Assembly (NCBI GenBank): GCA_963556255.1
Contig: OY744611.1
Span: 36,365,485 to 36,429,484, forward strand
DNA length: 64,000 bases
DNA from: Allolobophora icterica
Taxonomy: Eukaryota > Annelida > Clitellata > Crassiclitellata > Lumbricidae
Direction: 5' to 3'
The notes under the pieces are model-generated. The model was given only the letters and a program-made list of their open reading frames with translations. It ran no database searches and was not told the origin of the DNA. Made by a program: the position numbers and the translations under genes. Below, in pieces: positions 33,957-46,012 of this stretch; the first letter of the stretch is position 1, and every line of letters begins with the position of its first letter.

Positions 33957-35296
33957 CTGGCCTGCACTTGACCATTATATATAGCACCATAGCCACTCCT
34001 ATAAGGGCTCCTGCACTGGCCTGCACTTGACCATATATGTAGATCCATCGCCACTCTTAAAGACTCCTGCACTGGCCTGCACTTGTCCATATACGTAACT
34101 CCATTGCCACTCCTAAAGGCTCCTGCACTGGCCTGCACTTGTCCATATATGTAGATCCACTGTTCTATCGCCACTCTTATAAAGGCTCATGCACTGGCCT
34201 GCACTTGTCCATATATGTAGTTCCACCGCCACTCTTATAAAGGCTTATGCACTGGCCTGCACTTGTCCATATATGTAGATCCATTGCCACTCCTAAAGGT
34301 TCCTGCACTGGCCTGCACTTGTCCATATACGTAACTCCATTGCCACTCCTAAAGGCTCCTGCACTGGCCTGCACTTGTCCATATATGTAGATCCATCGCC
34401 ACTCCTAAAGGCTCCTGCACTGGCCTGCACTTGTCCATATACGTAACTCCATTGCCACTCCTAAAGGCTCCTGCACTTGTCCATATATGTAGATCCATCG
34501 CCACTCTTAAAGACTCCTGCACTGGCCTGCACTTGTCCATATACGTAACTCCATTGCCACTCCTAAAAAGGCTCCTGCACTGGCCTGCACTTGTCCATAT
34601 ATGTAGATCCACTGTTCTATCGCCACTCTTATAAAGGCTCATGCACTGGCCTGCACTTGTCCATATATGTAGTTCCACCGCCACTCTTATAAAGGCTTAT
34701 GCACTGGCCTGCACTTGTCCATATATGTAGATCCATTGCCACTCCTAAAGGTTCCTGCACTGGCCTGCACTTGTCCATATACGTAACTCCATTGCCACTC
34801 CTAAAGGCTCCTGCACTGGCCTGCACTTGTCCATATATGTAGATCCATCGCCACTCCTAAAGGCTCCTGCACTGGCCTGCACTTGTCCATATACGTAACT
34901 CCATTGCCACTCCTAAAGGCTCCTGCACTTGTCCATATATGTAGATCCATCGCCACTCCTAAAGGCTCCTGCACTGGCCTGCACTTGTCCATATACGTAA
35001 CTCCATTGCCACTCCTAAAGGCTCCTGCACTTGTCCATATATGTAGATCCATTGCCACTCCTAAAGGCTCCTGCACTGGCCTGCACTTGTCCATATACGT
35101 AACTCCATTGCCACTCCTAAAGGCTCCTGCACTGGCCTGCACTTGTCCATATATGTAGATCCATCGCCACTCCTAAAGGCTCCTGCACTGGCCTGCACTT
35201 GTCCATATATACGTAACTCCATCGCCACTCCTGAAGGCTCCTGCACTGGCTTGCACTTGTCCATAATTTTTTAGCTGCATCGCCACTCCTAAAGGC
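33957..35296. repeat. Minisatellite, about 56-bp units, with higher-order repeat
   Basis: About 24 units of the pattern CTCCTGCACTGGCCTGCAC, TTGTCCATATATGTAGATCC, ATCGCCACTCCTAAAGG, with shorter variant units. A variant (GATCCACTGTTCTATCGCC) recurs with a 452-bp offset (34153 and 34605), followed by the same order of variants. This shows duplication of multi-unit blocks. Frames on both strands are open over hundreds of bases, but with no other sign of a gene. Confidence 0.97.
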
Positions 35297-35763
35297 TTGC
35301 AGAGGGCGTAACGTTATCTGCTTCGCATTGCGTTTCTTTCCTCAGCGGACTTGAAGAATTATGTGATCCCTGCAGCTAGAGCCTTCCCAGAAGATGGGAT
35401 TAGTTTTTAACTTTCGCCGCGGATATAATTGAAATTTGTTAATAAAAAGATATTGTAATTTTTAATAATTTATAATTATCGGTATTAATAGCACTTGTTA
35501 ACTTCTTTCGCCCCAATGTCCAATGCACAAGGCATCAACCGATGGCACGCCAACACCTAAGTCAAACATAAGGCAATCTATCGTATACTACAAGCCTCTA
35601 TCAAAATATATTATTAGTCTTCGGCTTATGCAGAAACACACAAGTGCCGCAACCTTTTCTTCAGTGACTGAATGAATGAGTGAACCAATCAAATCATTCA
35701 GTGTTAATCACTCATTGTCAATCACTCATTGTCAATCACTCAGTGTTAATCACTCAGTGTCAA

Positions 35764-35822
35764 TCATTCATATGGAGAATTTATATAGCGCCTCGTCAAG
35801 GTTATCTACTCAGAAGCAGACA
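35764..35822 (-). repeat. LINE/SINE 3'-tail fragment
   Basis: GGAGAATTTATATAGCGCCT, then CGTCAAGGTTATCTACTCAG; almost identical to 5553-5597. The insertion sits inside an array of AATCACTCAGTGTTAATCAC-type repeats (35695-35860). Confidence 0.5.
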
Positions 35823-36432
35823 CTCAGCAATCACTCAGTGTCAGTTCCTCAGTATCAATCAGTCTTTCGGTCTCTTGAGCGCTTCCTTTCCGCCTCTGCT
35901 CCTTCTGCAACCTTGTGCAGGTCTAAAAACGGCCATCCGGAGTCATCCTTTAGGGTAGCTATAAGCTGTAACTGTGATAGGCCCGGTAAAGAATCTTAAA
36001 GAGGGGCCTGCAGAGTCTGCTGAAGTACGAACAGGCCTCAGAGAGTCTATATGAGTAGGCCTAATCTGCACAGCTCGAAGGTTGAAATTACACCATTGAT
36101 TCCTCGTTTTCTTATTCCCCTCGCTCCAGTTTCAAATGTCATCCACCGTATACCCTTCCGTATATATCTCCTTCCTGGTCCTTTGGATCTGGACTCGGAA
36201 CCAGATCCCACCGTACACCCACCCCGCAGAGTCTGTTTTCGTTTTCAGACCCTGACCATACGCCATTGTTCCCACGACTCAGATGCCGAAATCCGAAGAT
36301 TACAATTAGGATTCAACTCCGTCCGTGAAATCAATCTCAAAATGGCAGAATCCCATGTGCACGAAATTCAACCGAATTTCACAAGATTGGCCAGTTTGAC
36401 GTTTTCGTATCACAATACGATAACGCATACTA

Positions 36433-36948
<516 letters not shown>

Positions 36949-37525
36949 CCTTAAGCTTGGGACCGGCACTACCAATGGACGTGTAGTAATGCAGTTAAAG
37001 CGTCGTAAGCATTTTCAATATACGATGTTTTTCTAGCAGTTCTAAACAAGTACGTTTTAAAACAGTTGGCCAATGTATGCTGCACAAAGTCAAAGCGCCA
37101 ATACGTAAATGCAACGGTAGGTGGCAGGCCCTATGACACTGTTGCAAGAGGATGTTCCACTGCATGCATGAGGAGATCTCAAGATGGGCTCGAAGTGAAG
37201 TGCGCCTGCGTGGCACCTGCATATCTCCATAGGCCAAATAGCGTAACAATCGCCGACCAAGCTGACTTGAGACTGATGTATGCCGAGCAGTGCCGACACT
37301 TGTCAACGAATCATCAAGATGATCTCGAATGGAATACGCTCCGCAACAGAAAGCCATGGCAAGTTGCGTTTATCGCATATATATAATTATATATAATTAT
37401 ATATACAATTATACATGTACATATATATATTCCGACATACGAAAATTTTTGTGGCTTGATGGCTACTACTTAAGCAGCATAGATATACGATGGCCTGGAT
37501 CTGACGCAAACGGAGCTTTGGCAGA

Positions 37526-37610
37526 CAGTGGCGTCTACCAATGGGGGTTGGGGTTGGGAGAACGCTCTCCCACGGTTGCCAGAAGTGGGCGTTTAACGTT
37601 CTGGATATAA
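37526..37610 (+). repeat. Dispersed repeat R2, copy 1
   Basis: CAGTGGCGTCTACCAATGG, GGGAGAACGCTCTCCCACGG and TTTAACGTTCTGGATATAA. It matches the reverse complement of 55083-55163 over its whole length. Confidence 0.75.
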
Positions 37611-38314
37611 AATGGGGCCAGTGGGGCGTTGTTGATTTCCGATAATGTATTTCATTTATGTAATTGTAATTAACTTTTATTGCGCCGGTGTCTAATGCAC
37701 AAGGCATCAACCGATGGCACACCAAGACAAAGCTGTAATTTCCGGAAGATCAGTCCGTAAGACAGAGAGGTAGCCTATGGTGGATAAGCAATTTGAAAGA
37801 GGTTACGTAGTTGAGAACCAAATGTCACAAGCGACTGAGCAGAGTGCACAGACACACACACAGAGAGAGTTCCAAAAAGTAGGTCCAGCAACCGAAAAAG
37901 CTCGTTCACCAAGAACAGTTCTTGGTTTAGGTATGATCAGACAAAGGTAATATGCTGTCGCTGAATAACGATATAAGGCTGGAGAATAAGTATACTACAT
38001 GAATAATTACCATTTAAATACACTGACTGCGTGCGTAGACTAAGGTAGGCCTAAGTACTAAACCAATTTAGTGTAGGACCAGAGATCCCGAACCAGTACT
38101 GGAGGCATGTAGGCCTATCACGTATGTTATCGAAAACACATTTCTGAGTAGAGAATAAGTTTAGGGACGTCTTATGACAGCAAGAATCTTTGACGTCTTC
38201 GTTTTGCTGTTGATTTTGTGACAGTTCTGAGTAACTTCGGAGCCTCTTATAAAATAAGTAGGCCAGAGTGGGAGATTTGTTATCCCATTCCAGTTGATGG
38301 GGGGGGGGGGGGTT

Positions 38315-38400
38315 AGACGCCACTGTTGGCAGACAAAGCAGGATAGAATTGCAATAGTCCAAGCGCGTCGTGATGAATCGGCGAACGACGACAACGCTAG
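38315..38400 (-). mobile_element. LINE reverse-transcriptase fragment
   Basis: The minus strand encodes RRFITTRLDYCNSILLCLPT, the conserved (F/V)xTSRLDYCNSLLxGLP motif of CR1/Jockey-like LINE polymerases. The frame is cut by a G-rich run (38299-38312). Confidence 0.7.
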
Positions 38401-38424
38401 ATAAATACAAGATAGGGGCATATT

Positions 38425-38977
38425 CAGTGATGGGCAATAGTTAACTAAAAAGTTGCTAACTTTTAGTTTAACTAAAACTTTTTAGTTAAGGAAGAAGTTT
38501 AACTTAACAAAATAGTTTAGTTAAAACCATAGTTTAACTAAAACTTTTTAGTTGCTAACTAAAAAGTTTAAGTAAAAAAATCAGCAATATGCAACTATTT
38601 TTCCACAGTGAACATTGAACACTGTCAGCAAAAAAACATTTTAACACTGCATGGTTTTAGCATTAACAGCCTGTGTTTTCAAATTCATACACTACTTACA
38701 GTACACATGTAACTGTATGCCAGTTACAGTACACATTGCATAGTTTGAAGGTGAAATTGTCATTGACGATTTGCATTATTACAGTTCACTGAACGTTTTT
38801 TATTGTGAAAATGTTTGTCGTAAAAAGTTGGAAAAAAGTTGGAAAAAGTTTAACTACTTTTTTTTAGTTTAGTTAACTAATTTCCAAAATCAGTTGCCAA
38901 CTTTAGTTAAACTATTTTTTTTAGTTGGAAAATAGTTTTAGTTTAACTTTTAAAAAATTGTTTAGTGCCCATCACTG
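38425..38977. mobile_element. hAT MITE, copy 1 (553 bp)
   Basis: Ends are CAGTGATGGGCA and TGCCCATCACTG, with identical 8-bp duplications GGCATATT at 38417-38424 and 38978-38985. The interior is AT-rich with many GTTTAACTAAAA motifs near both ends. It is about 85-90 percent similar by eye to 49371-49931. Confidence 0.93.
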
Positions 38978-39273
38978 GGCATATTACGTCATACAGATGG
39001 GATCTGAAGAAGATTAGCTTAGCCATAGGCGTATGAGTAACAACCTTTCAGTTCTTCGCCTTGCTGACTGCCAGGGTAAATATGCAGTTAAGTCAAGTAG
39101 GCCAACACATTTCTGAGGCGCCAAAGCTTGAACTACCTGATTATTTATGGCAGACTCACCTAGGATACAAAAGAATGACCCTCTGCCAAATCGAAGATAC
39201 GAACCTCAGACTTTGTGTCAGCGCAGTAACCAGTCGTTAATTAAATTCAGTTGGATCCCACTGGACCTGAGAT

Positions 39274-39393
39274 CAGTGGCGGCGCCACGATTTGAAAAGT
39301 AGTACGGCAAATTAGAGGGTCTGGGTTAAAGTGTATGCCGTAAAAAGTGGTACGGCAAAAGCAGTACAACAAACATAGGCGGCGCCACCACTG
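39274..39393. mobile_element. hAT MITE, 120 bp
   Basis: Ends are CAGTGGCGGCGCCACGA and GGCGGCGCCACCACTG. Identical 8-bp duplications CCTGAGAT lie at 39266-39273 and 39394-39401. The interior repeats GTACGGCAAA. Confidence 0.9.
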
Positions 39394-39799
39394 CCTGAGA
39401 TCTGGGACCTCGAATTTGAGATCCGCCACCTAGAAGTGAAGACCCGTTATCTAAATGTGTTCTTATTCACAAACTCTACCATAATTATGCATCGTGCCTC
39501 ACATTTTGTGTTTGTCTGTATAGGTTTTAGATTTTCACAAAATGTAAGAGATCTGCCACCTTTGGATGAGCACTGGTGCTACCATAACCAACAGATTGGA
39601 CGATGAGCGATGTTCTGAAACAGGTGGATTAGTAATTTATATGGCGCCCGACGAGATAAGCCGCTCGAAATTATTATTCTAGAATATTGATGATCTACAC
39701 TGAAAGCGTTCGGGACGTCTGCTGTGCAATACTATGGCTGTCGGAAATTATATGCTACGTATGAACACGATCCCGTCCGATGGAAGAAGCTAAGTAGTC

Positions 39800-40006
39800 T
39801 GTCTGTCTGGGTATCTGTTTGTCTGCCTGCCTGCCTGTCTTTCTTTCTCTGTGTGTGCGTGTCTGTCTGTGTCTGTGTGTGTCTGTCTGTCTGCGTGTGT
39901 CTGTCTTTCTGTGTGTGTCTGCGTGTGCGTCTGTGTGTGTGTGTGTATGTCTGTCTGTCTGTATATCTGTCTGTCTGTCTGTGTGTGTCACTGTCTGTCT
40001 GCCTGC
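39800..40006. repeat. (TGTC/GTGT)n degenerate microsatellite
   Basis: CTGTCTGTCTG and GTGTGTGTCTG runs. Confidence 0.9.
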
Positions 40007-40826
40007 TTCCGGTGCTACTTCTAACTCGAACTCGCCATATTCGATTGTGTCCTTTCACGTTCGTTATTACCTACACTTCCTGCAAGCGTCCTTCCGTCTT
40101 CCCAGCTCCCTGTCAGTTCGTCCCTTAGACTGCTTGTTCCCGTCTCCCCATGATTGTTTGTTCGTCTTTCTGCCTCTCCTTCATCCACTGTCTCGACTCC
40201 TTCTGATCTCTCTTCCTTTGACTAAAATCCGATTCAATTAAGTCGGTCCAAATGATGGACGACGCGACCGCCTCGCAAACAATTATCGTCAAGGCTGACC
40301 GTCTCCAATCATCTGTGTCTCTGTCTCTGTGTCTCTTTCTCTGTTTCTTTCATCTCCAATCATCTGTGTCTCCTTCTCTGTCTCTGTCTCTACCTGTCTC
40401 TCCGTGAGTCAACCTCTTCATCCATCTCTGCCCGATCACCTCTCGGCCTTTGCCCGTGTCTTCCTCTACCTTTCCTTCTGTCACCTTTGCCTCCACCTCT
40501 CCTCTGCCGGATGCTAACAAGGTGTATACGTATAGGTGGATATGCGAACGAGCACTATGCAAATACCGGATAGAGCGTCGTCAAGGTAACGAAAGTGGCT
40601 CTAAGACACCAGTAACAGTTGTCATGACGACAGTCATGCGGGTTTCGCCATTAAAGACTGTGCGCGGTATATGGATGACCGTCTACATGAACTGAAAACC
40701 ACCTGTCTTCATACAAACTCATTCAGTTGAACCATTTATTCATTCAGCTGTAAATCTGTACGCAAATCGTCCACGTATTAATACGCGCCTCTCTGCAGTG
40801 ACCATCGTCAACGGCCTGGGTATATG

Positions 40827-41019
40827 CAGTGGCGGCTCCAGACATTTCTTGTAACCAGGGCATATCCAGGGCAGTCATACAAGTATCCAGTGCAGAGGGC
40901 GATTGGTGCCCCAAACAAATTATGGGCAGGGCAAAAATTCTGGCACGGCAACAACCAGGGCAAAGGCTTTTTTAAGTAAGGCATTTGGCCTGGCTCACCC
41001 TGGTGTAGCGCCGCCACTG
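40827..41019. mobile_element. Probable hAT MITE, 193 bp
   Basis: Terminal repeats are CAGTGGCGGCTCCAGAC and GTGTAGCGCCGCCACTG. Flanking 8-mers (GGTATATG, CGGGTAGG) do not match convincingly, so the call rests on the ends alone. Confidence 0.55.
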
Positions 41020-41059
41020 CGGGTAGGCCTACCATCTTCCAGCTGAAAGGCAATCGCGA

Positions 41060-41170
41060 AAAAACTAACAGACCACTGTTAGCAAACTGCGACATTAAGC
41101 GTACAGAACGATCGGGATTCGAACCGTGGACGCGACCACAAAGAGAGACACGCTGGCCATTGTGGACTGC
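41060..41170 (-). mobile_element. tRNA-like SINE head
   Basis: The minus strand reads ATGGCCAGCGTGTCTC, then the B-box GGTTCGAATCCCG near 41125-41105. Spacing suits a tRNA-derived pol III promoter. The rest is degraded. Confidence 0.4.
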
Positions 41171-41280
41171 GAGAGCAACGTCCGTTGTTCTGAAATATAC
41201 TTGAGAGACGAAAGAAACGTTCTGTGGTGTATACGAGTGCAGAGCATAAGTTTGTGACCATGCAGTATCACCACAACGAA

Positions 41281-41480
41281 CAGGGGCGGCGGTCCCATAG
41301 GTGTTGAAGGGCAAGACCACCACCTTTAAAAGTGGAGGACACAGTATAAGTTGCCCCCCCCCCACCACATTTTGAAGAAACACAAAAAGGTCAGAAAATT
41401 GTTCAACTTTTTCACCTCTTTTTCCGACCATATCAGTTCAAAGGTGCCCCCTCGTCTGTCAAACAAGATCGCCGCCTCTG
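41281..41480. mobile_element. hAT MITE, 200 bp
   Basis: Ends are CAGGGGCGGCGGTC and GATCGCCGCCTCTG. Near-identical duplications are ACAACGAA (41273-41280) and ACAATGAA (41481-41488). It sits 137 bp beyond the stop codon of the GPCR gene, possibly in its 3' UTR. Confidence 0.8.
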
Positions 41481-41617
41481 ACAATGAACATAAGTTGATG
41501 AAACCGCTTCTCTCGATTTAAGATTGTTGTGGAAAAAACCTTCTCTTAACTCTCAGATCTTCGATGCTGAAAAATGGTTACAGTTACGATTACTTAATAA
41601 TCTTACGCTTACGATTA

Positions 41618-43474
41618 CTATCCGAACCTGCGATCGTATCTTCGTCCGCAGATGATTCGCAGAAAAGCGATTCGAAAGTCACGATTGAAGATCGTGTAGA
41701 TGATGGGATTGAGCGCCGAGTTACAGTAGCCGAGCCAGAAGGTGACGGCGAAAACCGAGTCGGAGACGTGGAGTCCGGTGAGCGAGGTGACCGGGTAGAT
41801 GGCGAAGAACGGCAGCCAGCACCCGATGAACGACGCCATGACGATTCCCAACACGATCGTCGCTCGTCGCTCGTGTGCTCTCGCTATTCGTCGCTTCGTT
41901 CTCTCGCTCTCCTCCAGGTGGCGCTCAGAATCGTCCGTTGGGTTCCGCCGTTGTTGCGAGCTGGTGGACCGGATGGACGAGAGGCGTTGCTGGAGCTTTG
42001 GCCCTGTGGGGTGACCTCGTACGGGAGGCGGGCTGAAGCATCGAGCGCGCTTCTTTTTCGTCGCGTCTACGGTGACGACAGACTCCACTACATATGGTAT
42101 ACCATGTGGAGCTTGAGTTGGTGAAGGAGCAGAAGGAGGAGGAGGAGGTGGAGGAAGAGGGGGTGGAGTGAACGGGTGGTGGAAAGAAGGTCTGATGTCG
42201 ACGGTCGTTTCCAGTGGGCAGTCGCTTTCCGGCTGTGAAGATTCATCCAGAAGCGGCTTCCGGTTTTCCTCGCTACCGATTCTATTGGAGTTGCGCGGGG
42301 TGGAAGACTCAGAGGAATCTTGAAGGATCCCGTGAGATCCCTCCTCTCGAAGTCCCTGACTTTCAGCGTCCGCGATACGCCGCATCTCATAGGGACCGTC
42401 AGCCGAGGATACGATCATCGGACGATCGTTCAACTCCGCTGAGCTCTCCTGATCCTCCCTGCTCTCGAAGGAAGAACCGACGCCATTGACAAGGTCCTCG
42501 TTCTTCGGTCCAAACGACTCTGGACTTCCGTTTCCTCCTCCTTCTCTGTATCCTTTGTCGCTGGCCCATCGCACAGTCACCATCTTCCCTCTGGCTGCTG
42601 CAGCTCCGTTGCGCAGCTTCTGCGACCTCTTTTTCTTCTTCGACCTTTTCGGTTCTGCGTCGTTGTGCCGCATCTTACCGCGGTTGAGGTTGCGCCTAGC
42701 CCTGTCTCTGGCCGCCAGGTAGATCTTGAAATAGACGAGTACCATGAGACTCAGCGGGATGTAGAAAGACCCGAGCGACGAGTAGACAACGTACCCGGGT
42801 TCCTCGCTGAGTACGCACAGAGGGTACCCGAACTTGGTCGGCTGGGGTCGCTTCCAACCGACGAGTGGCGGAAGACAGATGACCATCGAGAGGATCCACA
42901 CCATGGATATCATAATGACCACCCGCCTCTTAGTCCTCTGCTTGATGTAGGCGATGGCTCGGGTGATGGACCAGTAGCGGTCTAGGCTGATGAGACAGAG
43001 GTTCAGGATGGACGCCGTGCATAGGAGAACGTCCGTAGACAGCCACAGCTGACAGACTATCTCGCCGAAATGCCAGTAACCCATCAGTTCGTTCGCCAGC
43101 GACAGGGGCATCACGAACAGACCGACGAAGAGGTCGCTCAGCGCCAGAGACCCGATGAACCAGTTCTGGAGACCCTTCAGGTTCCGGTCCACCGCAATGG
43201 CGATCACCACCAGACCGTTTCCGACGACGATGGCCAACATGATAATGGTCACAAAGAGTGACGACAGGATGATGTGTTGCCATGGATAGAGACTCGGGTA
43301 CGGAAATCCAGCAATCGAATCGCAAGAGGCGCCCTCCAGCGGCGAAGAAGTAAGCGAATCGACAGCGGAGGACTCGTTTTCGAAGATCGACGAACTGTTC
43401 CATGACGTGATCGTGTAATCCCAGCGACCGGAAGCCGTCGTCACGTAAACGGGAGCCACATAAATCCTTTTCAT
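41618..43474 (-). CDS. Aminergic class A GPCR (alpha2-adrenergic / octopamine-tyramine type), intronless
   Basis: 618 aa, seven transmembrane segments. N-glycosylation sites are at N26 and N33. TM1 has GN (N86) and TM2 LALSD (D114). TM3 has C141, amine-binding D148 and D165-R166-Y167. TM4 has W193; ECL2 has C220. TM5 has S232 and S236 (positions 5.42 and 5.46) before P240. TM6 has CWLPFF (W553, P555) and TM7 WLGYCNSALNPIIY (W580, Y583, NPxxY). Asp 3.32 plus two TM5 serines indicates a catecholamine or phenolamine ligand. LANELMGYW with SLDRYWSITRA resembles alpha2-adrenergic and alpha2-like octopamine receptors. The third loop is about 280 residues with a basic start and a proline run (residues 437-452). 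The C-tail is short with a possible palmitoyl Cys609. An acceptor-like tract (TCTTCTCTGCTCGACAG) precedes the ATG, so a 5' UTR intron is possible. Upstream DNA to 43960 is GC-rich. The exact amine cannot be told from sequence. Confidence 0.95.
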   Translation of the reverse strand: MKRIYVAPVYVTTASGRWDYTITSWNSSSIFENESSAVDSLTSSPLEGASCDSIAGFPYPSLYPWQHIILSSLFVTIIMLAIVVGNGLVVIAIAVDRNLKGLQNWFIGSLALSDLFVGLFVMPLSLANELMGYWHFGEIVCQLWLSTDVLLCTASILNLCLISLDRYWSITRAIAYIKQRTKRRVVIMISMVWILSMVICLPPLVGWKRPQPTKFGYPLCVLSEEPGYVVYSSLGSFYIPLSLMVLVYFKIYLAARDRARRNLNRGKMRHNDAEPKRSKKKKRSQKLRNGAAAARGKMVTVRWASDKGYREGGGNGSPESFGPKNEDLVNGVGSSFESREDQESSAELNDRPMIVSSADGPYEMRRIADAESQGLREEGSHGILQDSSESSTPRNSNRIGSEENRKPLLDESSQPESDCPLETTVDIRPSFHHPFTPPPLPPPPPPPSAPSPTQAPHGIPYVVESVVTVDATKKKRARCFSPPPVRGHPTGPKLQQRLSSIRSTSSQQRRNPTDDSERHLEESERTKRRIARAHERRATIVLGIVMASFIGCWLPFFAIYPVTSLTGLHVSDSVFAVTFWLGYCNSALNPIIYTIFNRDFRIAFLRIICGRRYDRRFG

Positions 43475-44483
43475 TTTCTGTCGAGCAGAGAAGATGCGAC
43501 GAAAAAGTCTCTTTCAGAGGCAGCAGTCCGATTCCGTTCAATAAAACATCCAACTCACGTCCTCAGAGCACGCTATATCTAATATTGTTCTCGCGTATAA
43601 GTCGCAGTTCTATGAAAACCTTGTTTTGCCGAGCCTAACGCCAAACGGTCGTTGCACGCGAGTGAGACCGCTGCGCATCCTTCTCCCCTACCCTTCCTCC
43701 TCCCGCTCAGCATCAGCAGCTCGCATCCGTGGTTTCTTGCGATACCATTCGAAGGCGAGGCACGTTCGTCGCGGTCATCCAACCGAATCAAAGCCGATCG
43801 CCAGCGTCTGTGGCCGACTGGGGCGCTCGAAGCGAAGCGGAGCACAGCGAGATAGGTCGACGATAAAAACGCCGCGACGTCGACATACACAAAGCGCTCA
43901 CCCGTGAGCTCGCCAGAGGGCGAGTGCCGGCTGCGTCTGCCCGCGTCGCGTCCCTCTGTTTACACGGGCGCCGGTAGCTGAGGGCTGCTGCTCAGCGCAG
44001 ATTATTGATACTAAGGATATGCTCACAAGAGAGTAGCATACGAGTGTATAGCGAGCAGACGTCTTCGAAGAGTGAAGGATGAGCATATGGGCAGTAATCA
44101 GTCGGTCGCCTGCGCATGGATTAGAACCCCTCTGTCCTTCCATCCATCTGTATCTGTCAGTGTGTGTCTCTCTATGTCTACTTCCCGTTCTGTAGCTGCA
44201 CTTGTGTTCGTAAGTCTGTCTGTCGTTAATAATAAAGTGTGAAGCTGCTGTCGGACGTGCGAAAGGCGGAACCTATACGTAGAAACGTCTGTGCTAAACC
44301 ACGAATTAAGAAGACGTTCACTTGTATGTCTGGTTGTATGTCTGCCAATGCCTGTCCATGTCACTGGCTGTTGTGCTGTGTCTGATCGAAAGACTTCTAA
44401 GGCGCCATGGTAGTAATGCAAGCGATGTCTGTTTCTACTGCAAATCGTTGCTAAAAATAACCAGGATCACCATCCTCTAATTG

Positions 44484-44860
44484 GCAGATTGGTTAGAGCG
44501 CTCGGCTCGTAACGCGGAGAGTGCGGGTTCGAGCCTCGCCCGAGGCAGTTACTCTGTATGGACCTTGAGCAAGTCATTCAATAACAATTGTTCTGCGCCA
44601 TCGATGTTTTGTCGTGTGGTAGTATTGTATTGTATTGTATTGTATTGTATTGTATTGTATTGTATTGTATTGTAGTGTATTTGAAGATGTGCAAAGCGTA
44701 TGCACTTCTGAACTTTGGAAGGAGGGTCATATCAATCGCAGTTGTACTGCATATTGTACAAGACCTAGTCCTCTTATTCATCTGTCCTCATTCGGCCTTG
44801 TCTTTTGTCCCTATCCACGTGTCCCTATGTCCTACACACCCTGTTTCCCTCGCTTAAAGT
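44484..44860 (+). mobile_element. tRNA-derived SINE with (TATTG)n insert
   Basis: The head has A-box-like TGGCAGATTGGTTAGAGC and B-box GGTTCGAGCC, 76 nt in all with a cloverleaf-like pattern. The body then has GCACTTCTGAACTTTGGAAG and a following segment, shared with the minus-strand element at 50580-50925. The extra body and degraded arms argue against a functional tRNA. Confidence 0.6.
44623..44674. repeat. (TATTG)n microsatellite
   Basis: About ten TATTG units inside the SINE-like element. Confidence 0.97.
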
Positions 44861-46012
44861 CCCCTAATAGTCCGTTGGCTTATGTCAGGGAACAGAAATT
44901 TTGGGTAGAATCTTGGCAATGATGTTTAAATTAATGATATTTTAGTTCTGAAGCAGAAAAAATTTGTTGCCAATTTTTCTGTCATGGTTTAGGCCCCCTA
45001 GCGGACGTTTTAGCATGACGTCATATCCGCACCTTAAAAACTGCCAATTAGTCAGTCAGCTTGGTGTAAAAATTGCTCACTTGATGTTGGAAGCATGAAA
45101 TTTGGCACATGGTAGCAACATACGATGAAGAAAAATTTTAGCTATATAGGGCAACCGCAGATTTGCCTTCTGGCCTCAGTGGCAGCCATTTTCCAAGATG
45201 GCCGACCGAAAATAGAGGTTTTTCAATATCTCAGCTTCTAGTTGACTTAGAATCGTAATCTTGGTGTCAAAACATACATATTTATGGGCAAGGATTTCAA
45301 TACAACTAATTGCAATCACCTACCTATAAGAGAAAAGCTTATTATGGCAGCCATCTTGAAGTTGAGGTGACCTGAAAGGGGCAATCCGGTGCAAAATATG
45401 AACCAGTTGCTCATAAACTGATAGAGGCATGAATTTTGGTACATAGTCTCAACATGACCTAAGGGAATTTTGTAGCTATAGGGCCATCACAGATTTGCCT
45501 TCTGGCCTCAGTGGCAGCCATTTTCCAAGATGGCCGACCGAAAATAGAGATTTTTCAATATCTCAGCCTCTAGTTCACTTAGAATCGTAATCTTGGTATC
45601 TAAACATACATATTTAGGGGCAAGGTATCCAATAGAACTAATTGCAATCACTTAACTATAAGAGAAAAGCTAATTGTGGTAGCCATCTTGAAGTGAAGGT
45701 GACCTGAAAGGGGCAGTCCGGTGCAATATATGAACCAATTGCTCATTAACTGATAGAAGCATGAAATGTGATTTATTGTACGAATATGTCCTAAGGGAAT
45801 TTTGTAGCTATAAGGCCATCGCAGATTTGCCGTCTGGCCTCGCTGGCAGCCATTTTCCAAAATGGCCGACCACAAATAAGTAATATGGCATTATTCACGT
45901 CATTCACGGTCACATAGGCCTGTACAAAGACAGAGACCAGCACACTGTTGAGCAGCTATCACACATTTGCGCTATGCCTTACAGTCCTTCTCGCAGCCAC
46001 ATCTGAACAGTT

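Noticed and set aside
33827..35264. Chain of minus-strand frames repeating MDKCRPVQEPLGVAMDLHIW
   Set aside because: Arises from the 56-bp minisatellite. Unit length is not a multiple of three and repeat variants, not selection, keep frames open. No start, splice or domain evidence.
37066..37386. 106-codon plus-strand frame with several Cys
   Set aside because: No recognised domain, no splice or promoter support, and an overlapping antisense frame of similar length.
44484..44560. Functional tRNA gene
   Set aside because: A- and B-box spacing fits, but acceptor and anticodon stems do not pair well, and the body continues as a SINE shared with another locus.
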